Shown: piece by piece, positions 18,760-27,370 of the stretch
How the letters are laid out: every line of letters begins with the position of its first letter
Position numbering within the stretch: the first letter of the stretch is position 1
From: Veillonellaceae bacterium DNF00626
GTDB lineage: Bacteria; Bacillota; Negativicutes; Veillonellales; Dialisteraceae
DNA: 46,696 bases
Reading direction: 5' to 3'
Assembly (NCBI GenBank): GCA_001553355.1
Contig: KQ960873.1
Location: 1 to 46,696 of the forward strand
Notes under the pieces: generated by a model
Databases searched by the model: none
Told to the model about the DNA's origin: nothing
Seen by the model: the letters and a program-made list of their open reading frames with translations, nothing else
Translations under genes and position numbers: made by a program

Positions 18760-18870
18760 ACCGGCGGTATTTATAATGGGCGCATGCCCGCCTCCCGAGG
18801 CTGAGTACTGAAGACAGTACACGACCTCGCAATTAGCGGGGTCATTTTAGCTAATGTGATAAATATAAAG
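18760..18870 (+). ncRNA. Ribosomal protein L10 leader
   Basis: Structured leader between rplA and rplJ. The segment around 18778-18830 (GGGC/GCCC hairpin, CCTCCCGAGG, then hairpin GTACTG-AAGA-CAGTAC at 18805-18820) resembles the L10-leader class that binds the L10(L12)4 complex. The following stem GACCTCGC/GCGGGGTC (18823-18830 with 18836-18843, one wobble) with a weak T-rich tail looks like an attenuator. Boundaries are approximate and need a covariance-model search. Confidence 0.8.
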
Positions 18871-18913
18871 AATGCTGAGGCATTTTATCAATACATAGCA
18901 AAGGAGGTGTACT

Positions 18914-19459
18914 ATGAGCGATACATACAAATTAAAAATTCGTCCTGAAAAGGTAGCGATTGTTGAAGGTATGAAAGAAAAATTATCTTCTGAAGGGGTA
19001 GTTTTGATAGCTTATGACAAATTAGACGTAGCCACAGCTATGAAACTTCGTCGTACTTTCTTAAAACATGGAGTAGAGTATAAAGTTATCAAAAATACAT
19101 TGACCCGTATTGCTGCCAATGAATTGGGCATCACTGATTTGGACGATGCCTTGCAAGGGCCAAACGGCTTAGCAGTCAGCAAAGAAGATGCCGTAGCACC
19201 GGCTGCCGCTTTGAAAGAATTCTTAAAAGAAACAAAGAGCGAAGCTATTACAATTAAAGCAGGCCTTTTGGACGGAAAAGTTATTGACGAAAAAGCTGTC
19301 AAAGCATTGGCAGATTTGCCGTCGAAAGAACAAATGCTTGGTATTTTGGCAGGTACTTTGCAAGCACCGATCACCGGTCTTGCCCGTGCCCTCAATGGAA
19401 ACATTCAGAATTTGGCTTATGCTTTGGAAGCAGTGCGTAAGCAAAAAGAAAGTGCGTAA
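18914..19459 (+). CDS. rplJ: Ribosomal protein L10
   Basis: Large-subunit stalk base protein L10, 181 aa; it binds 23S rRNA and L7/L12 dimers. The N-terminal domain shows KVAIVEGMKEKL and EYKVIKNTLTRIA; the C-terminal helix that binds L12 is at residues about 140-180. AAGGAGGTG precedes the ATG. The upstream L10 leader implies feedback by the L10-L12 complex. Confidence 0.97.
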   Translation: MSDTYKLKIRPEKVAIVEGMKEKLSSEGVVLIAYDKLDVATAMKLRRTFLKHGVEYKVIKNTLTRIAANELGITDLDDALQGPNGLAVSKEDAVAPAAALKEFLKETKSEAITIKAGLLDGKVIDEKAVKALADLPSKEQMLGILAGTLQAPITGLARALNGNIQNLAYALEAVRKQKESA

Positions 19460-19496
19460 TTGCGCTTAATATTTCAAAAATTTGGAGGAAAATAAA

Positions 19497-19868
19497 ATGA
19501 CAAAAGAAGAAATTTTAGAAGCCATTAGTAATATGTCCGTACTCGAATTGAGTGAATTGGTTAAGGCTATTGAAGAAAAATTCGGCGTATCCGCAGCAGC
19601 TCCGGTAGCAGTAGCAGCAGCAGCTCCGGCAGCAGCAGGTGCCGCAGCAGAAGAAAAGAGCGAATTTGACGTTATTCTCAAAGACGCAGGCGCTCAGAAG
19701 ATTCAGGTCATCAAAGTTGTTCGTGAAGTTACAGGCCTCGGCTTGAAAGATGCTAAGGCATTGGTTGACGGCGCACCGAAGGAAGTTAAGACCGGCGTAG
19801 CTAAGGCAGAAGCTGAAGAACTCAAGAAGAAATTGGAAGAATCCGGCGCAACCGTAGAATTGAAATAA
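19497..19868 (+). CDS. rplL: Ribosomal protein L7/L12
   Basis: Acidic stalk protein L7/L12, 123 aa from ATG 19497, 8 nt after GGAGG. The N-terminal dimerisation helices, the Ala/Pro-rich hinge (about residues 36-53) and the globular domain with [19 protein letters not shown] are in order. An upstream in-frame TTG at 19482 overlaps the ribosome binding site and is rejected. rpoB does not follow; a terminator does. Confidence 0.97.
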   Translation: MTKEEILEAISNMSVLELSELVKAIEEKFGVSAAAPVAVAAAAPAAAGAAAEEKSEFDVILKDAGAQKIQVIKVVREVTGLGLKDAKALVDGAPKEVKTGVAKAEAEELKKKLEESGATVELK

Positions 19869-19883
19869 TTTTATTTCATAGAG

Positions 19884-19910
19884 AAGAGATCCGAAAGGGT
19901 CTCTTTTTTT
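19884..19910 (+). terminator. Terminator after rplL
   Basis: Stem AAGAGATCC/GGGTCTCTT (one wobble) with a GAAA tetraloop, followed by a run of T. Confidence 0.88.
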
Positions 19911-19987
19911 TATCCCCTTATATTTTCCTTAGGTATGTTGTAAAATGAAAGTAATATGAATGAAATAAAAAGAGTGAAAGGTGCATT

Positions 19988-21907
19988 ATGGAAAAAACAG
20001 AGGGTTTGTTTGAGGAATTGAAGGCGCATATGGCGGAAGATAATGATGGGGAAGTCGGGTCTTTAAATAGAGAGTTGACAGCTTTGTATAATATCTATGC
20101 CGGTATCGTCGGTGGCGATCAGGTTCTTGCGACGGCCGGTCGATTTGATGCGTTGAAATATATTCATGATAAAGATCCTTATGTTCGCCTTTTGGGCATG
20201 GAACGTCTTATATTCGAGAAGCGAGATTTGAATGATGTGCCTGAAGATGATGATATATCGGACATTTTAGGAGAAATTAAGGATAAACTGGCGGATCTTT
20301 TGACTCGTCGCAGTGTAGAAGAACAGTTGGAGCAGAAAATTTCCGATCGCATGGCGGAGAAGCATAAGGAATATATTAATGAAATTAAACAGGAACTGAT
20401 TGAAGAAGAGTCTGATTCGGTGGAAACGACTCAGAGCCGTCATAAATTAGCGAAATTAGAGGCTATGGATTCTGTTCATCTGACCAAAACAGTTATGGAA
20501 GTGGTGCGTCCGAGAGATTTATCCGAAATGGTAGGGCAGAGTAAAGCGGTGAAAGCATTGGCATCTAAAATAGCTTCGCCATATCCGCAGCATGTGATTC
20601 TCTATGGGCCTCCGGGGGTGGGGAAAACCACGGCAGCTCGGTTGGTATTGGAAGAAGCCAAAAAAAGAGAGTGGACAGCTTTTCAAGAAGATGCACCCTT
20701 TGTAGAATGTGACGGAACGACACTTCGTTTTGATAGCAGAGATATCACGAATCCGCTTTTAGGGTCTGTGCATGATCCTATTTACCAAGGAGCGCAGCGT
20801 GAATTGGCGGAGGACGGTGTGCCTGAGCCGAAACCGGGGCTTGTCACCGATGCGCATGGCGGTATTCTTTTCATTGATGAAATAGGAGAGATGGATCCGC
20901 TTTTACTAAATAAATTGCTCAAAGTGTTGGAAGACAAACGTGTTCACTTCGAGTCTGCTTACTATGATGAAGATAATCCGGCTGTTCCTGCCTATATCAA
21001 AAAATTATTCCGAGACGGAGCGCCGGCAGATTTCATTTTAATCGGGGCAACGACAGAGTCGCCGGATCACATTAATCCTGCCATTCGATCACGTTGTGCG
21101 GAAGTATTCTTTGAACCCTTACAACCTGAGCATATTCAGGAAATAGTGAGACATTCTGCGGATAAATTGAAAGTCGTTTTAGATGACGGTGTAGCAGAAT
21201 TGATTAGTGATTACACAATGGAAGGCAGAAAAGCAGTGAACCTTTTGTCCGATGCGTATAGCTTGGCTGTGTATGAAACGAATCGCACAGAAGGAATCCA
21301 TATTACGATGAATATTATGCGTCGCACAGCGCAAGAAGGAAGACTTTCCGCAGGGCATATAAAAGTCGCATCCGATGTGCCGGTAGTAGGTCATATTTAC
21401 GGCTTAGGCGTATCAGGATTTTGGGGAAGTACTATTGAAATAGAAGCAGCGGCGTACCCGGCGCATACGGCAGGGAAAGGACGCATACACTTCAATGATA
21501 CGGCAGGCACGATGGCGAAAGATTCTGTGGCTACGGCATCTTCAGTCGTTCGTGCGATGACAGATAAAAATTTGAGTGACTACGATTTGCATATTAATAT
21601 TGTCGGGGGCGGTCAAGTAGACGGGCCGTCAGCCGGGGCAGCCATCACGGTGGCTATTATTTCCGCCTTAGAGAAAATACCTGTCCGCCAAGATATGGCA
21701 GTGACAGGAGAAATATCCCTTTCCGGGCATATCAAACCGGTGGGCGGAGTGTACGAAAAAGCCTTTGGCGCGCATCAAGCCGGCATGAAAGGGATATTTA
21801 TTCCCTTTGACAATAAGGGCGATATCGAATGTCAGCACTTGGGCATGACCGTGAAAGCCGTCAAAGATATTAAAGAAATTTTAGATGATATGCTGGTAAA
21901 AGGTTGA
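19988..21907 (+). CDS. lonC: Lon-family ATP-dependent protease, LonC/LonB type
   Basis: 639 aa. An N-terminal helical region (about 1-180, no classical LAN domain) is followed by an AAA+ domain with Walker A GPPGVGKT at 207-214 and Walker B LFIDEIGEMD around D297-E298, then a Lon protease domain. The catalytic dyad is Ser548 (DGPSAGAA) and Lys591 (GGVYEKA). This is the architecture of the LonB/LonC proteins first described in spore formers. It has its own start region after a terminator and runs straight into dnaB. LonC rather than LonB is inferred from length. Confidence 0.85.
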   Translation: MEKTEGLFEELKAHMAEDNDGEVGSLNRELTALYNIYAGIVGGDQVLATAGRFDALKYIHDKDPYVRLLGMERLIFEKRDLNDVPEDDDISDILGEIKDKLADLLTRRSVEEQLEQKISDRMAEKHKEYINEIKQELIEEESDSVETTQSRHKLAKLEAMDSVHLTKTVMEVVRPRDLSEMVGQSKAVKALASKIASPYPQHVILYGPPGVGKTTAARLVLEEAKKREWTAFQEDAPFVECDGTTLRFDSRDITNPLLGSVHDPIYQGAQRELAEDGVPEPKPGLVTDAHGGILFIDEIGEMDPLLLNKLLKVLEDKRVHFESAYYDEDNPAVPAYIKKLFRDGAPADFILIGATTESPDHINPAIRSRCAEVFFEPLQPEHIQEIVRHSADKLKVVLDDGVAELISDYTMEGRKAVNLLSDAYSLAVYETNRTEGIHITMNIMRRTAQEGRLSAGHIKVASDVPVVGHIYGLGVSGFWGSTIEIEAAAYPAHTAGKGRIHFNDTAGTMAKDSVATASSVVRAMTDKNLSDYDLHINIVGGGQVDGPSAGAAITVAIISALEKIPVRQDMAVTGEISLSGHIKPVGGVYEKAFGAHQAGMKGIFIPFDNKGDIECQHLGMTVKAVKDIKEILDDMLVKG

Positions 21908-21919
21908 TTGGTGGGAAAG

Positions 21920-23347
21920 ATGGCAGATATAAAAAAGAATGAAAAATATAGAAAAAAAGAAAAACCTGATACGGAAATACTAACGCTCGGACGCATGCCG
22001 CCGCAAAATGTGGAAGCGGAAATGGCGGTTTTAGGCGCTATGCTTTTAGATAAAGATGCGATCATTGAAGCGGAAGATGTTTTGACCTATGAAGACTTTT
22101 ATCGTGAACAAGACGCTATCATCTTCCAGGCGATTTTGCGCCTATCCCATGCAGGAAAGAGCTCAGATATTTTAACCGTTACAGAAGAATTGCGACGCAT
22201 GGGACAATTAGACGATGTGGGTGGTATCTTATACATTAACGAATTGTTGGAACATGTCATCACCACCAAAGGTGTGTCACGGCATGCAGAAATCGTATCA
22301 GGAAAAGCGAAACTCCGCCGACTGATTGACGTAGCAGGCACTATTGCCGATGCGGCATATACAGAAGAAGACACCGTAGAAGATATAGTTGATGATGCAG
22401 AACGATCAATACTCCAAGTGGCGAAAGACGACCGAAAAGGGAACTTTATTCCCATCGGCGAAGCAGTGCAATACACCTTAGAAGATATTACAAAGAAATT
22501 CCAAACACACGAAAGCATTACCGGATTACCCACGGGCTTTGCACGACTTGACTCCTTCACCGGAGGATTTCAAAAAGGAAGCCTTGTTATTGTAGCCGCC
22601 AGACCGTCCATGGGAAAAACCGCCATTGTTTTAAATATGGCGAAAAATATGAGCCTATCACAAGAAAGAAAAACAGTAGCCTTTTTCTCCTTAGAAATGG
22701 GAAAAGAAGAACTGGTACAACGTCTTTTGAGTGCCACCTCATTAATTGACAGCCAAAGACTTAAAACAGGTCGCATCAATGGTGAACAAGAATGGCAAAA
22801 CCTGTCCGAAGCAGTAAGCGTTTTCATGGAAGCACCCCTTTACATCGACGACACACCGGCAGTGACAGTAGGACAAATCCGATCAAAATGCCGGCGCCTG
22901 AAAGCCGAACACGGACTTGACGTGATTATGGTCGACTACCTGCAACTGATGACAGGAAGAAATAATAAATACACTGAAAGTCGGCAACAAGAAATATCAG
23001 AAATATCCCGATCACTCAAAAGCTTAGCCAGAGAATTAGAAGTACCGGTTATTGCACTATCGCAACTTTCCCGCGGACCGGACTCCCGACCCAATCATCG
23101 GCCACTCCTTTCCGACTTGCGTGAATCCGGATCCATCGAACAAGACGCAGATATGGTATGTTTCCTCTATCGTGAATCCTATTACAATAAAGAACTCGAA
23201 GAAGGAGACCCGAAACAAAACGAAACAGAAGTTATCTTAGCAAAAAATAGAAACGGCCCTACCGGCACAGTGCGTATGTATTTTGCCGGGCAATTCACAC
23301 TTTTCTACGAAATGGACGATAGAGAAGCACCGCCGGACATGGAATAA
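21920..23347 (+). CDS. dnaB: Replicative DNA helicase DnaB
   Basis: Hexameric replication-fork helicase, 475 aa from ATG 21920; in-frame TTG 21908 or GTG 21911 would add up to four residues. The N-terminal domain shows PPQNVEAEMAVLGAML. The RecA-like domain shows Walker A RPSMGKTA, Walker B VIMVDYLQLMTG and the ALSQLSRGPDSR arginine-finger region. It starts 12 nt after lonC. Its coding strand is markedly A/C-rich compared with the first part of lonC. Confidence 0.97.
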   Translation: MADIKKNEKYRKKEKPDTEILTLGRMPPQNVEAEMAVLGAMLLDKDAIIEAEDVLTYEDFYREQDAIIFQAILRLSHAGKSSDILTVTEELRRMGQLDDVGGILYINELLEHVITTKGVSRHAEIVSGKAKLRRLIDVAGTIADAAYTEEDTVEDIVDDAERSILQVAKDDRKGNFIPIGEAVQYTLEDITKKFQTHESITGLPTGFARLDSFTGGFQKGSLVIVAARPSMGKTAIVLNMAKNMSLSQERKTVAFFSLEMGKEELVQRLLSATSLIDSQRLKTGRINGEQEWQNLSEAVSVFMEAPLYIDDTPAVTVGQIRSKCRRLKAEHGLDVIMVDYLQLMTGRNNKYTESRQQEISEISRSLKSLARELEVPVIALSQLSRGPDSRPNHRPLLSDLRESGSIEQDADMVCFLYRESYYNKELEEGDPKQNETEVILAKNRNGPTGTVRMYFAGQFTLFYEMDDREAPPDME

Positions 23348-23354
23348 AGAAATA

Positions 23355-23395
23355 AAAAAGCAGCGACTGTCCGTTATAGACAATCACTGCTTTTT
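23355..23395. terminator. Bidirectional terminator, dnaB and DUF3298 gene
   Basis: Long stem AAAAAGCAG-CGACTGTC against GACAATCA-CTGCTTTTT with loop CGTTATA. Mismatches on the plus strand become G-T wobbles on the minus strand, so it should serve both convergent genes. Confidence 0.85.
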
Positions 23396-23403
23396 CTATT
23401 TCA

Positions 23404-24018
23404 CTACTTCAATAAAATAGGGAGCAGGACATGGAGCGAGCCATAGCTGAAAGGCGCTACATCGCCGGGCTGATAAAGCATTGCTAAATGCCCATCCTTC
23501 GTGAGATAAAAATTATTAACCATACGTAAAGGCTTGAAAGATGAATCATAATCGACCGATTGATCCTGTTCATTCAAGAGAACATACTCCTTATTAGAAA
23601 GACCTTTTAAAATAGACGCAGGCGAAGGCCATATCACCTCAGACGACAAATCCGCACGATCGCCGGTGCGTTTATCAAAAATGAGACCATACGCATAACT
23701 TTCCGGATGCGCTAAATATTTTCCCTGATACAAAACATGAAGAATCACCGATACATAGCGATCATTCTCGAAGGTCGTTTCATAGTGCATGGACACTTCA
23801 TCATAACGATTACTTTTATACGCTTTTATCGCTTCATCCGTATAAAGGCGTATAAATTTATTAATAGTTACCGTGGTGGATGCCTTATCCGTATGGATAG
23901 CAGGGTAAGACAAATGAAGATTGAAACCGTCATCTTGCGTAGCTGTCGTTACAGAGGCAGAAGCGGAGAGAGAAAGGGACAATGCCATCAATGTTCCTAA
24001 TAAAATCTTTTTCATCAT
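23404..24018 (-). CDS. Exported DUF3298/DUF4163-like protein
   Basis: 204 aa with a signal peptide (about residues 1-22, cleavage after ASA). The mature part (LHLSYPAIHT..., VSVILHVLYQGKYLAHPESYAYGLIFDKRTG..., YLTKDGHLAMLYQPGDVAPFSYG) resembles the periplasmic/extracytoplasmic domain of RsiV and PdaC-like proteins (DUF4163 + DUF3298). Two ATGs occur in tandem; AAGGAGG suits the second (24015), giving 203 aa. Function unknown; an envelope role is inferred. Confidence 0.72.
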   Translation of the reverse strand: MMKKILLGTLMALSLSLSASASVTTATQDDGFNLHLSYPAIHTDKASTTVTINKFIRLYTDEAIKAYKSNRYDEVSMHYETTFENDRYVSVILHVLYQGKYLAHPESYAYGLIFDKRTGDRADLSSEVIWPSPASILKGLSNKEYVLLNEQDQSVDYDSSFKPLRMVNNFYLTKDGHLAMLYQPGDVAPFSYGSLHVLLPILLK

Positions 24019-24086
24019 ATCCTCCTTAAGAAATATAAAACTACATCGAAGTATATCATAAAGCTAAGAAAAAAGAAACGAACAAA

Positions 24087-24115
24087 TTGTTTTTCCCCGA
24101 GCAGCGTGATATGAT
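24087..24115 (+). promoter_or_regulatory. Promoter of the thiW-like gene
   Basis: TTGTTT (24087-24092), 17-bp spacer, TATGAT (24110-24115) with an extended TG at 24107-24108. No TPP riboswitch is recognisable in the following leader. Confidence 0.55.
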
Positions 24116-24206
24116 GAATTTGATAAAAATAACCTTTTGTGAAGGCATATTTCCTTAGCAAGAAAGAAATAGACGAGAGACAATTCCGAAAGGAGCAGAC
24201 ATATTT

Positions 24207-24704
24207 ATGAAAAAATATATATCATCTACCTTATCAAAATGGATATTTGCGGCGCTTCTTTCAGCGATAACTATCGTCATGTCGCCGCTTTTTTCCTTAC
24301 CGATCGGCGTGAGTCGCGTGTATCCGCTTCAGCATATGGTGAATATCTTTTTGGCGGTTCTTTGCGGAACAAGATATGGCGTGTCGGCAGCTTTTGTAAC
24401 ATCATCCATACGAAATATGATAGGCGCCGGGACAATATTAGCTTATCCCGGATCAATGATTGGCGCATGGCTTTCCGGGTATTTGTATCATAAGACAGGA
24501 AAACTGTGGGCGGCCGTCATAGGGGAATTGATAGGCACATCACTCATCGGCGGACTCGTAGCATATCCCGTGGCTTTATTCCTCTTAGGAAGTGATAAAG
24601 GCGCGTTCTTCTTCGTGATTGCCTTCTCACTTTCATGCGCGACCGGTTGTGTTATCGCCTATGCGATACTGCAGGGATTGAAATGGTTTTCTCATCAAAA
24701 ATAA
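24207..24704 (+). CDS. thiW: ThiW-type energy-coupling factor S component
   Basis: Small integral membrane protein, 165 aa with about five hydrophobic segments, the size of an ECF transporter S component. The segments IVMSPLFSLPIGVSRVYPLQHMVN and GTRYGVSAAFVTSSIRN, GAGTILAYPGSMIGAWLSG match the ThiW family, thought to import a thiamine thiazole precursor with a shared EcfAAT module encoded elsewhere. No thi genes adjoin and no TPP riboswitch is visible, so the substrate rests on family resemblance. AAGGAG lies 11 nt before the ATG. Confidence 0.8.
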   Translation: MKKYISSTLSKWIFAALLSAITIVMSPLFSLPIGVSRVYPLQHMVNIFLAVLCGTRYGVSAAFVTSSIRNMIGAGTILAYPGSMIGAWLSGYLYHKTGKLWAAVIGELIGTSLIGGLVAYPVALFLLGSDKGAFFFVIAFSLSCATGCVIAYAILQGLKWFSHQK

Positions 24705-24750
24705 TAATTTTTTACAACATGTTTGAAAATGCAATCGTTTACCATGTAGG

Positions 24751-24779
24751 AAGCGGGGAAATTCCCTCTTCTTTTTTTG
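24751..24779 (+). terminator. Terminator after thiW
   Basis: GAAG-C-GGG ... CCC-T-CTTC stem (loop GAAATT) followed by seven T. Confidence 0.7.
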
Positions 24780-24849
24780 TGCGTGTTTGATTTTTTGAAA
24801 AAAGTGAAAAAATAAATATTTAAAAGGATTTTATGCTATGTGTTGAGAT

Positions 24850-24878
24850 TTGACACGTTTCTTTTTATCAGTTATAAT
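24850..24878 (+). promoter_or_regulatory. Consensus promoter of ompM
   Basis: Perfect TTGACA (24850-24855), 17-bp spacer, perfect TATAAT (24873-24878). The best promoter in the window, fitting an abundant outer-membrane protein; the leader would be about 70 nt. Confidence 0.85.
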
Positions 24879-24953
24879 ATGTCCGTTTATATATGTTTTT
24901 TTCATTCTTTAGAATAAATTTGTTTAACTTTATTGTGATAGAAAGGATATCAA

Positions 24954-26708
24954 ATGAATAAAAAATTTTTGACAACAGCATTGGCTATTTCCTTGAGTGC
25001 TATGGCGTGGACAGCATCGGCAGCACAGTCTTTCAGCGATGTACCGGAAGATTCATGGGCTTATCAAGCTGTGGAATCATTAGCAAAGCAACAGGTTATT
25101 GAAGGTTATCCGGATGGAGAATTTAAAGGGGATCATGCGATTACACGTTATGAATTGGCACAAATGGTAGCTCGACTTTTAGCTAAAAAAGAGACGCTTA
25201 CGCAAGAACAGCAGCAGACGGTGCTTCGTTTGGCGCAAGAGTATAGTGCTGAATTAAAAAATTTGGGCGTTCGTTTGAATGAAATAGAAAAGAAAGCCGG
25301 AAAAACTCTTTTAATTACCGAACTTCGTGTACATGGTATTAATCGTTATGATAATGTGTATCGTGGGAATATTTCTAAACATTATGAAACCGGTGTGCGT
25401 CTTCGTGCGAATACCATTACTACGTTGAATGAGCGTGTCCGTTTGTATGGACAGTTGGAAACATACATGTCTATGAATGGTACGCCTATGTATGATGTGA
25501 ATGGCACTTATAATGCACCGCATAATAAAGATAGTCAGCTTCATTTGGGTCATCTTTTCACCACTTATCAATTTGGACAGGTGACACCATCGAAATCTCT
25601 CATGGGTGCTACTAAAAATTTGATTGGTATCGGACAGTTCCCGGTAAAAATGGGGGTAACCGGATATACTTATGACGGGCATTTCAAAGGCGCTTTCATT
25701 CAATTGGGTGATGCCGAAAAAGGCGGTCATTTCCGTTTTGCGGTAGGTCGTGTGACAGATATTAATTATGATTACACAGCACCGATGATGAGAGGTGTGA
25801 AAATCACAAAAGAAGAAATAGGACAATTGGCAGGAAATGCTGCCGCTGCCGGAGCTCTAAAAGCCGGAAAGACACCGGAAGAAGCGAAAGCTTTGGCGGT
25901 TCAGACTGCAAATCAGATAGTTCAGGGGTTTGCAGGAGATCCGAAAGCAACGTATCAGATATTAGCCCAAGTTCTTGGAAATCCTCAATCTCCATTGGCA
26001 CCTATGGCGAAGAAGTTAAAACGTACGGAACAGGGAGATGCGCCTTTCATTTACTACCCGATGCGGGAAAATGTAGAAATGGCACAAGGAAAAGATGAAG
26101 ATGTACCGGCAATATATGTTTCTTATATTTACAAAAATCCCGGACAATTTGAATTTCATGCGTATGGAATGAAAGCGACAGGGCCGGTGGGACATATTTG
26201 CAGGGCTTATGGCACAGCATTGTCTTACCATGTGACACCGAAATTTGAAGTGCATGGTGAATATGTAAAAAATATGCAAAAATTGCCTTTAAATAATGAA
26301 CAGCCTTATAATTATGTTTATGGTATTTCTTATGGGAAAGCAAATATTCTTCAAGGCGGATCATACTCTTTCGGTGTAGATTATGTATACAGTCAGGCAG
26401 GAAGCTATTTCGGCGGATCGGGAAGCGACATTGCCGACCAATACATGGGTCATATCTATACAGACTGGAGAAATAGAGGCAAAAAGTATGGCCCCATGCC
26501 GGCTTATTTGGCGGATAAAATGGGTGCGCTTCTGGCAGGTAAACCGAGTGGAAGAGTGGGCGGTGCTAAATTTTATTTGGCGAAAGTTTCCTATGTTCCT
26601 ATGATGGGACTCATTTTGGAAGGTAGCTATGGATTTAATGCTTCAGACATGGGCGGACGTAAAATGGATAATATATTCATGTTCAAAGCCACTGCATTTA
26701 TAAAATAG
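24954..26708 (+). CDS. ompM: OmpM-like outer-membrane porin with SLH domain
   Basis: 584 aa. Signal peptide 1-23 (cleavage TASA-AQ), an SLH domain (FSDVPEDSWAYQAVESLAKQ ... ITRYELAQMVARLLAK), a coiled-coil segment (about 80-115), and a long beta-rich barrel ending in aromatic F-x-F-K-A-T-A-F-I-K. This architecture tethers the outer membrane to polyaminated peptidoglycan in Negativicutes and is a strong taxonomic marker. An Ala-rich insert near residues 285-330 may be an extracellular loop. It has its own consensus promoter and terminator and is monocistronic. Confidence 0.93.
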   Translation: MNKKFLTTALAISLSAMAWTASAAQSFSDVPEDSWAYQAVESLAKQQVIEGYPDGEFKGDHAITRYELAQMVARLLAKKETLTQEQQQTVLRLAQEYSAELKNLGVRLNEIEKKAGKTLLITELRVHGINRYDNVYRGNISKHYETGVRLRANTITTLNERVRLYGQLETYMSMNGTPMYDVNGTYNAPHNKDSQLHLGHLFTTYQFGQVTPSKSLMGATKNLIGIGQFPVKMGVTGYTYDGHFKGAFIQLGDAEKGGHFRFAVGRVTDINYDYTAPMMRGVKITKEEIGQLAGNAAAAGALKAGKTPEEAKALAVQTANQIVQGFAGDPKATYQILAQVLGNPQSPLAPMAKKLKRTEQGDAPFIYYPMRENVEMAQGKDEDVPAIYVSYIYKNPGQFEFHAYGMKATGPVGHICRAYGTALSYHVTPKFEVHGEYVKNMQKLPLNNEQPYNYVYGISYGKANILQGGSYSFGVDYVYSQAGSYFGGSGSDIADQYMGHIYTDWRNRGKKYGPMPAYLADKMGALLAGKPSGRVGGAKFYLAKVSYVPMMGLILEGSYGFNASDMGGRKMDNIFMFKATAFIK

Positions 26709-26720
26709 AAATAGAAATAG

Positions 26721-26755
26721 AAATCTCGGTGCTTATACGGCATCGGGATTTTTAT
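26721..26755 (+). terminator. Terminator after ompM
   Basis: 12-bp stem AAATCTCGGTGC/GCATCGGGATTT (two wobbles), loop TTATACG, then a T-rich tail. A second copy is at 27393-27428. Confidence 0.88.
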
Positions 26756-26769
26756 TGATAATGTTGTTT

Positions 26770-27310
26770 TGGAATTTCAAATGACTACAACGGTATTACC
26801 ACATCAGAGAATGCACCATACATTCACTTTCCCCGAACATGGGAAAGTATGCTGATTTATCATCTCACGCTTAGTATCCGACATCACTTTCCCCGAGCAC
26901 GGGGAAAGTACCGGCTTTAGCCGGGGATAGGTTAAGCTTGAGTAGACCGGGTACTTCAAACTCGACTGAGAATAGATCACGTTTATAGCTCATTTGTATT
27001 CTAACGGTTTAGCGTTCTCGCTTTTACCGTTTTTAGTCACTTTGAGCATGCTGACGGATAGCGCAGGTTGTTACAACGTGCGTGAGAAAAAGCTCATTGT
27101 ACGCAAGCTTACCTCTACCGTCAATTCCTACCGGAATTGCCACCTTCTCCGTGAGCGGAGAAGGTCTACGTTTTTAGCGATATTTTCATATATACGAATA
27201 CGATTTCTCAGGGATTGTAAATGAGCATAACGGGTTTGCATCATTTGAGATTGCACGATACATGCACTTTCCTCATCACGGAGAAGGTCTACGCTTTTTT
27301 GCGATATTTT
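26770..27310 (+). repeat. Dispersed mosaic repeat, copy A
   Basis: Non-coding stretch built from the modules that form the tandem array at 45701-46696. It carries hairpin ACTTTCCC/GGGAAAGT (from 26826), hairpin ACTTTCCCCG-AGCA-CGGGGAAAGT (26886-26909), CCGGC-TTTA-GCCGG, the TTGAGTA...TACTTCAA segment (about 26939-26960), the conserved ~105-nt core (27062-27166) with hairpins CAATTCC/GGAATTG and ACCTTCTCCG/CGGAGAAGGT, and a chimeric hairpin near 27264-27300 that joins the left arm of one module to the right arm of another. No transposase is present. Confidence 0.85.
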
Positions 27311-27370
27311 TATAAAATAGCCACAAAAAAGACTCAATGAATTGAGAAGGAAAACTCAGATATTATGCAT

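Noticed and set aside
24116-24206. TPP riboswitch in the thiW leader
   Set aside because: The leader is short and lacks the conserved CTGAGA and thi-box elements.
26825-26911. Possible type I-E-like CRISPR: two CACTTTCCCCG...GGGAAAGT hairpins exactly 60 bp apart
   Set aside because: Only two imperfect copies, no cas genes, and the same hairpin occurs as a fixed part of the long repeat units at 46026 and 46508, where no repeat-spacer pattern exists.
26994-27224. 76-aa ORF, with relatives at 45626-45859 and 46128-46322, as a repeated protein family
   Set aside because: No ribosome binding sites at the starts, different start contexts, all substitutions non-synonymous, and a +1/-1 indel pair. 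The conservation follows hairpins.
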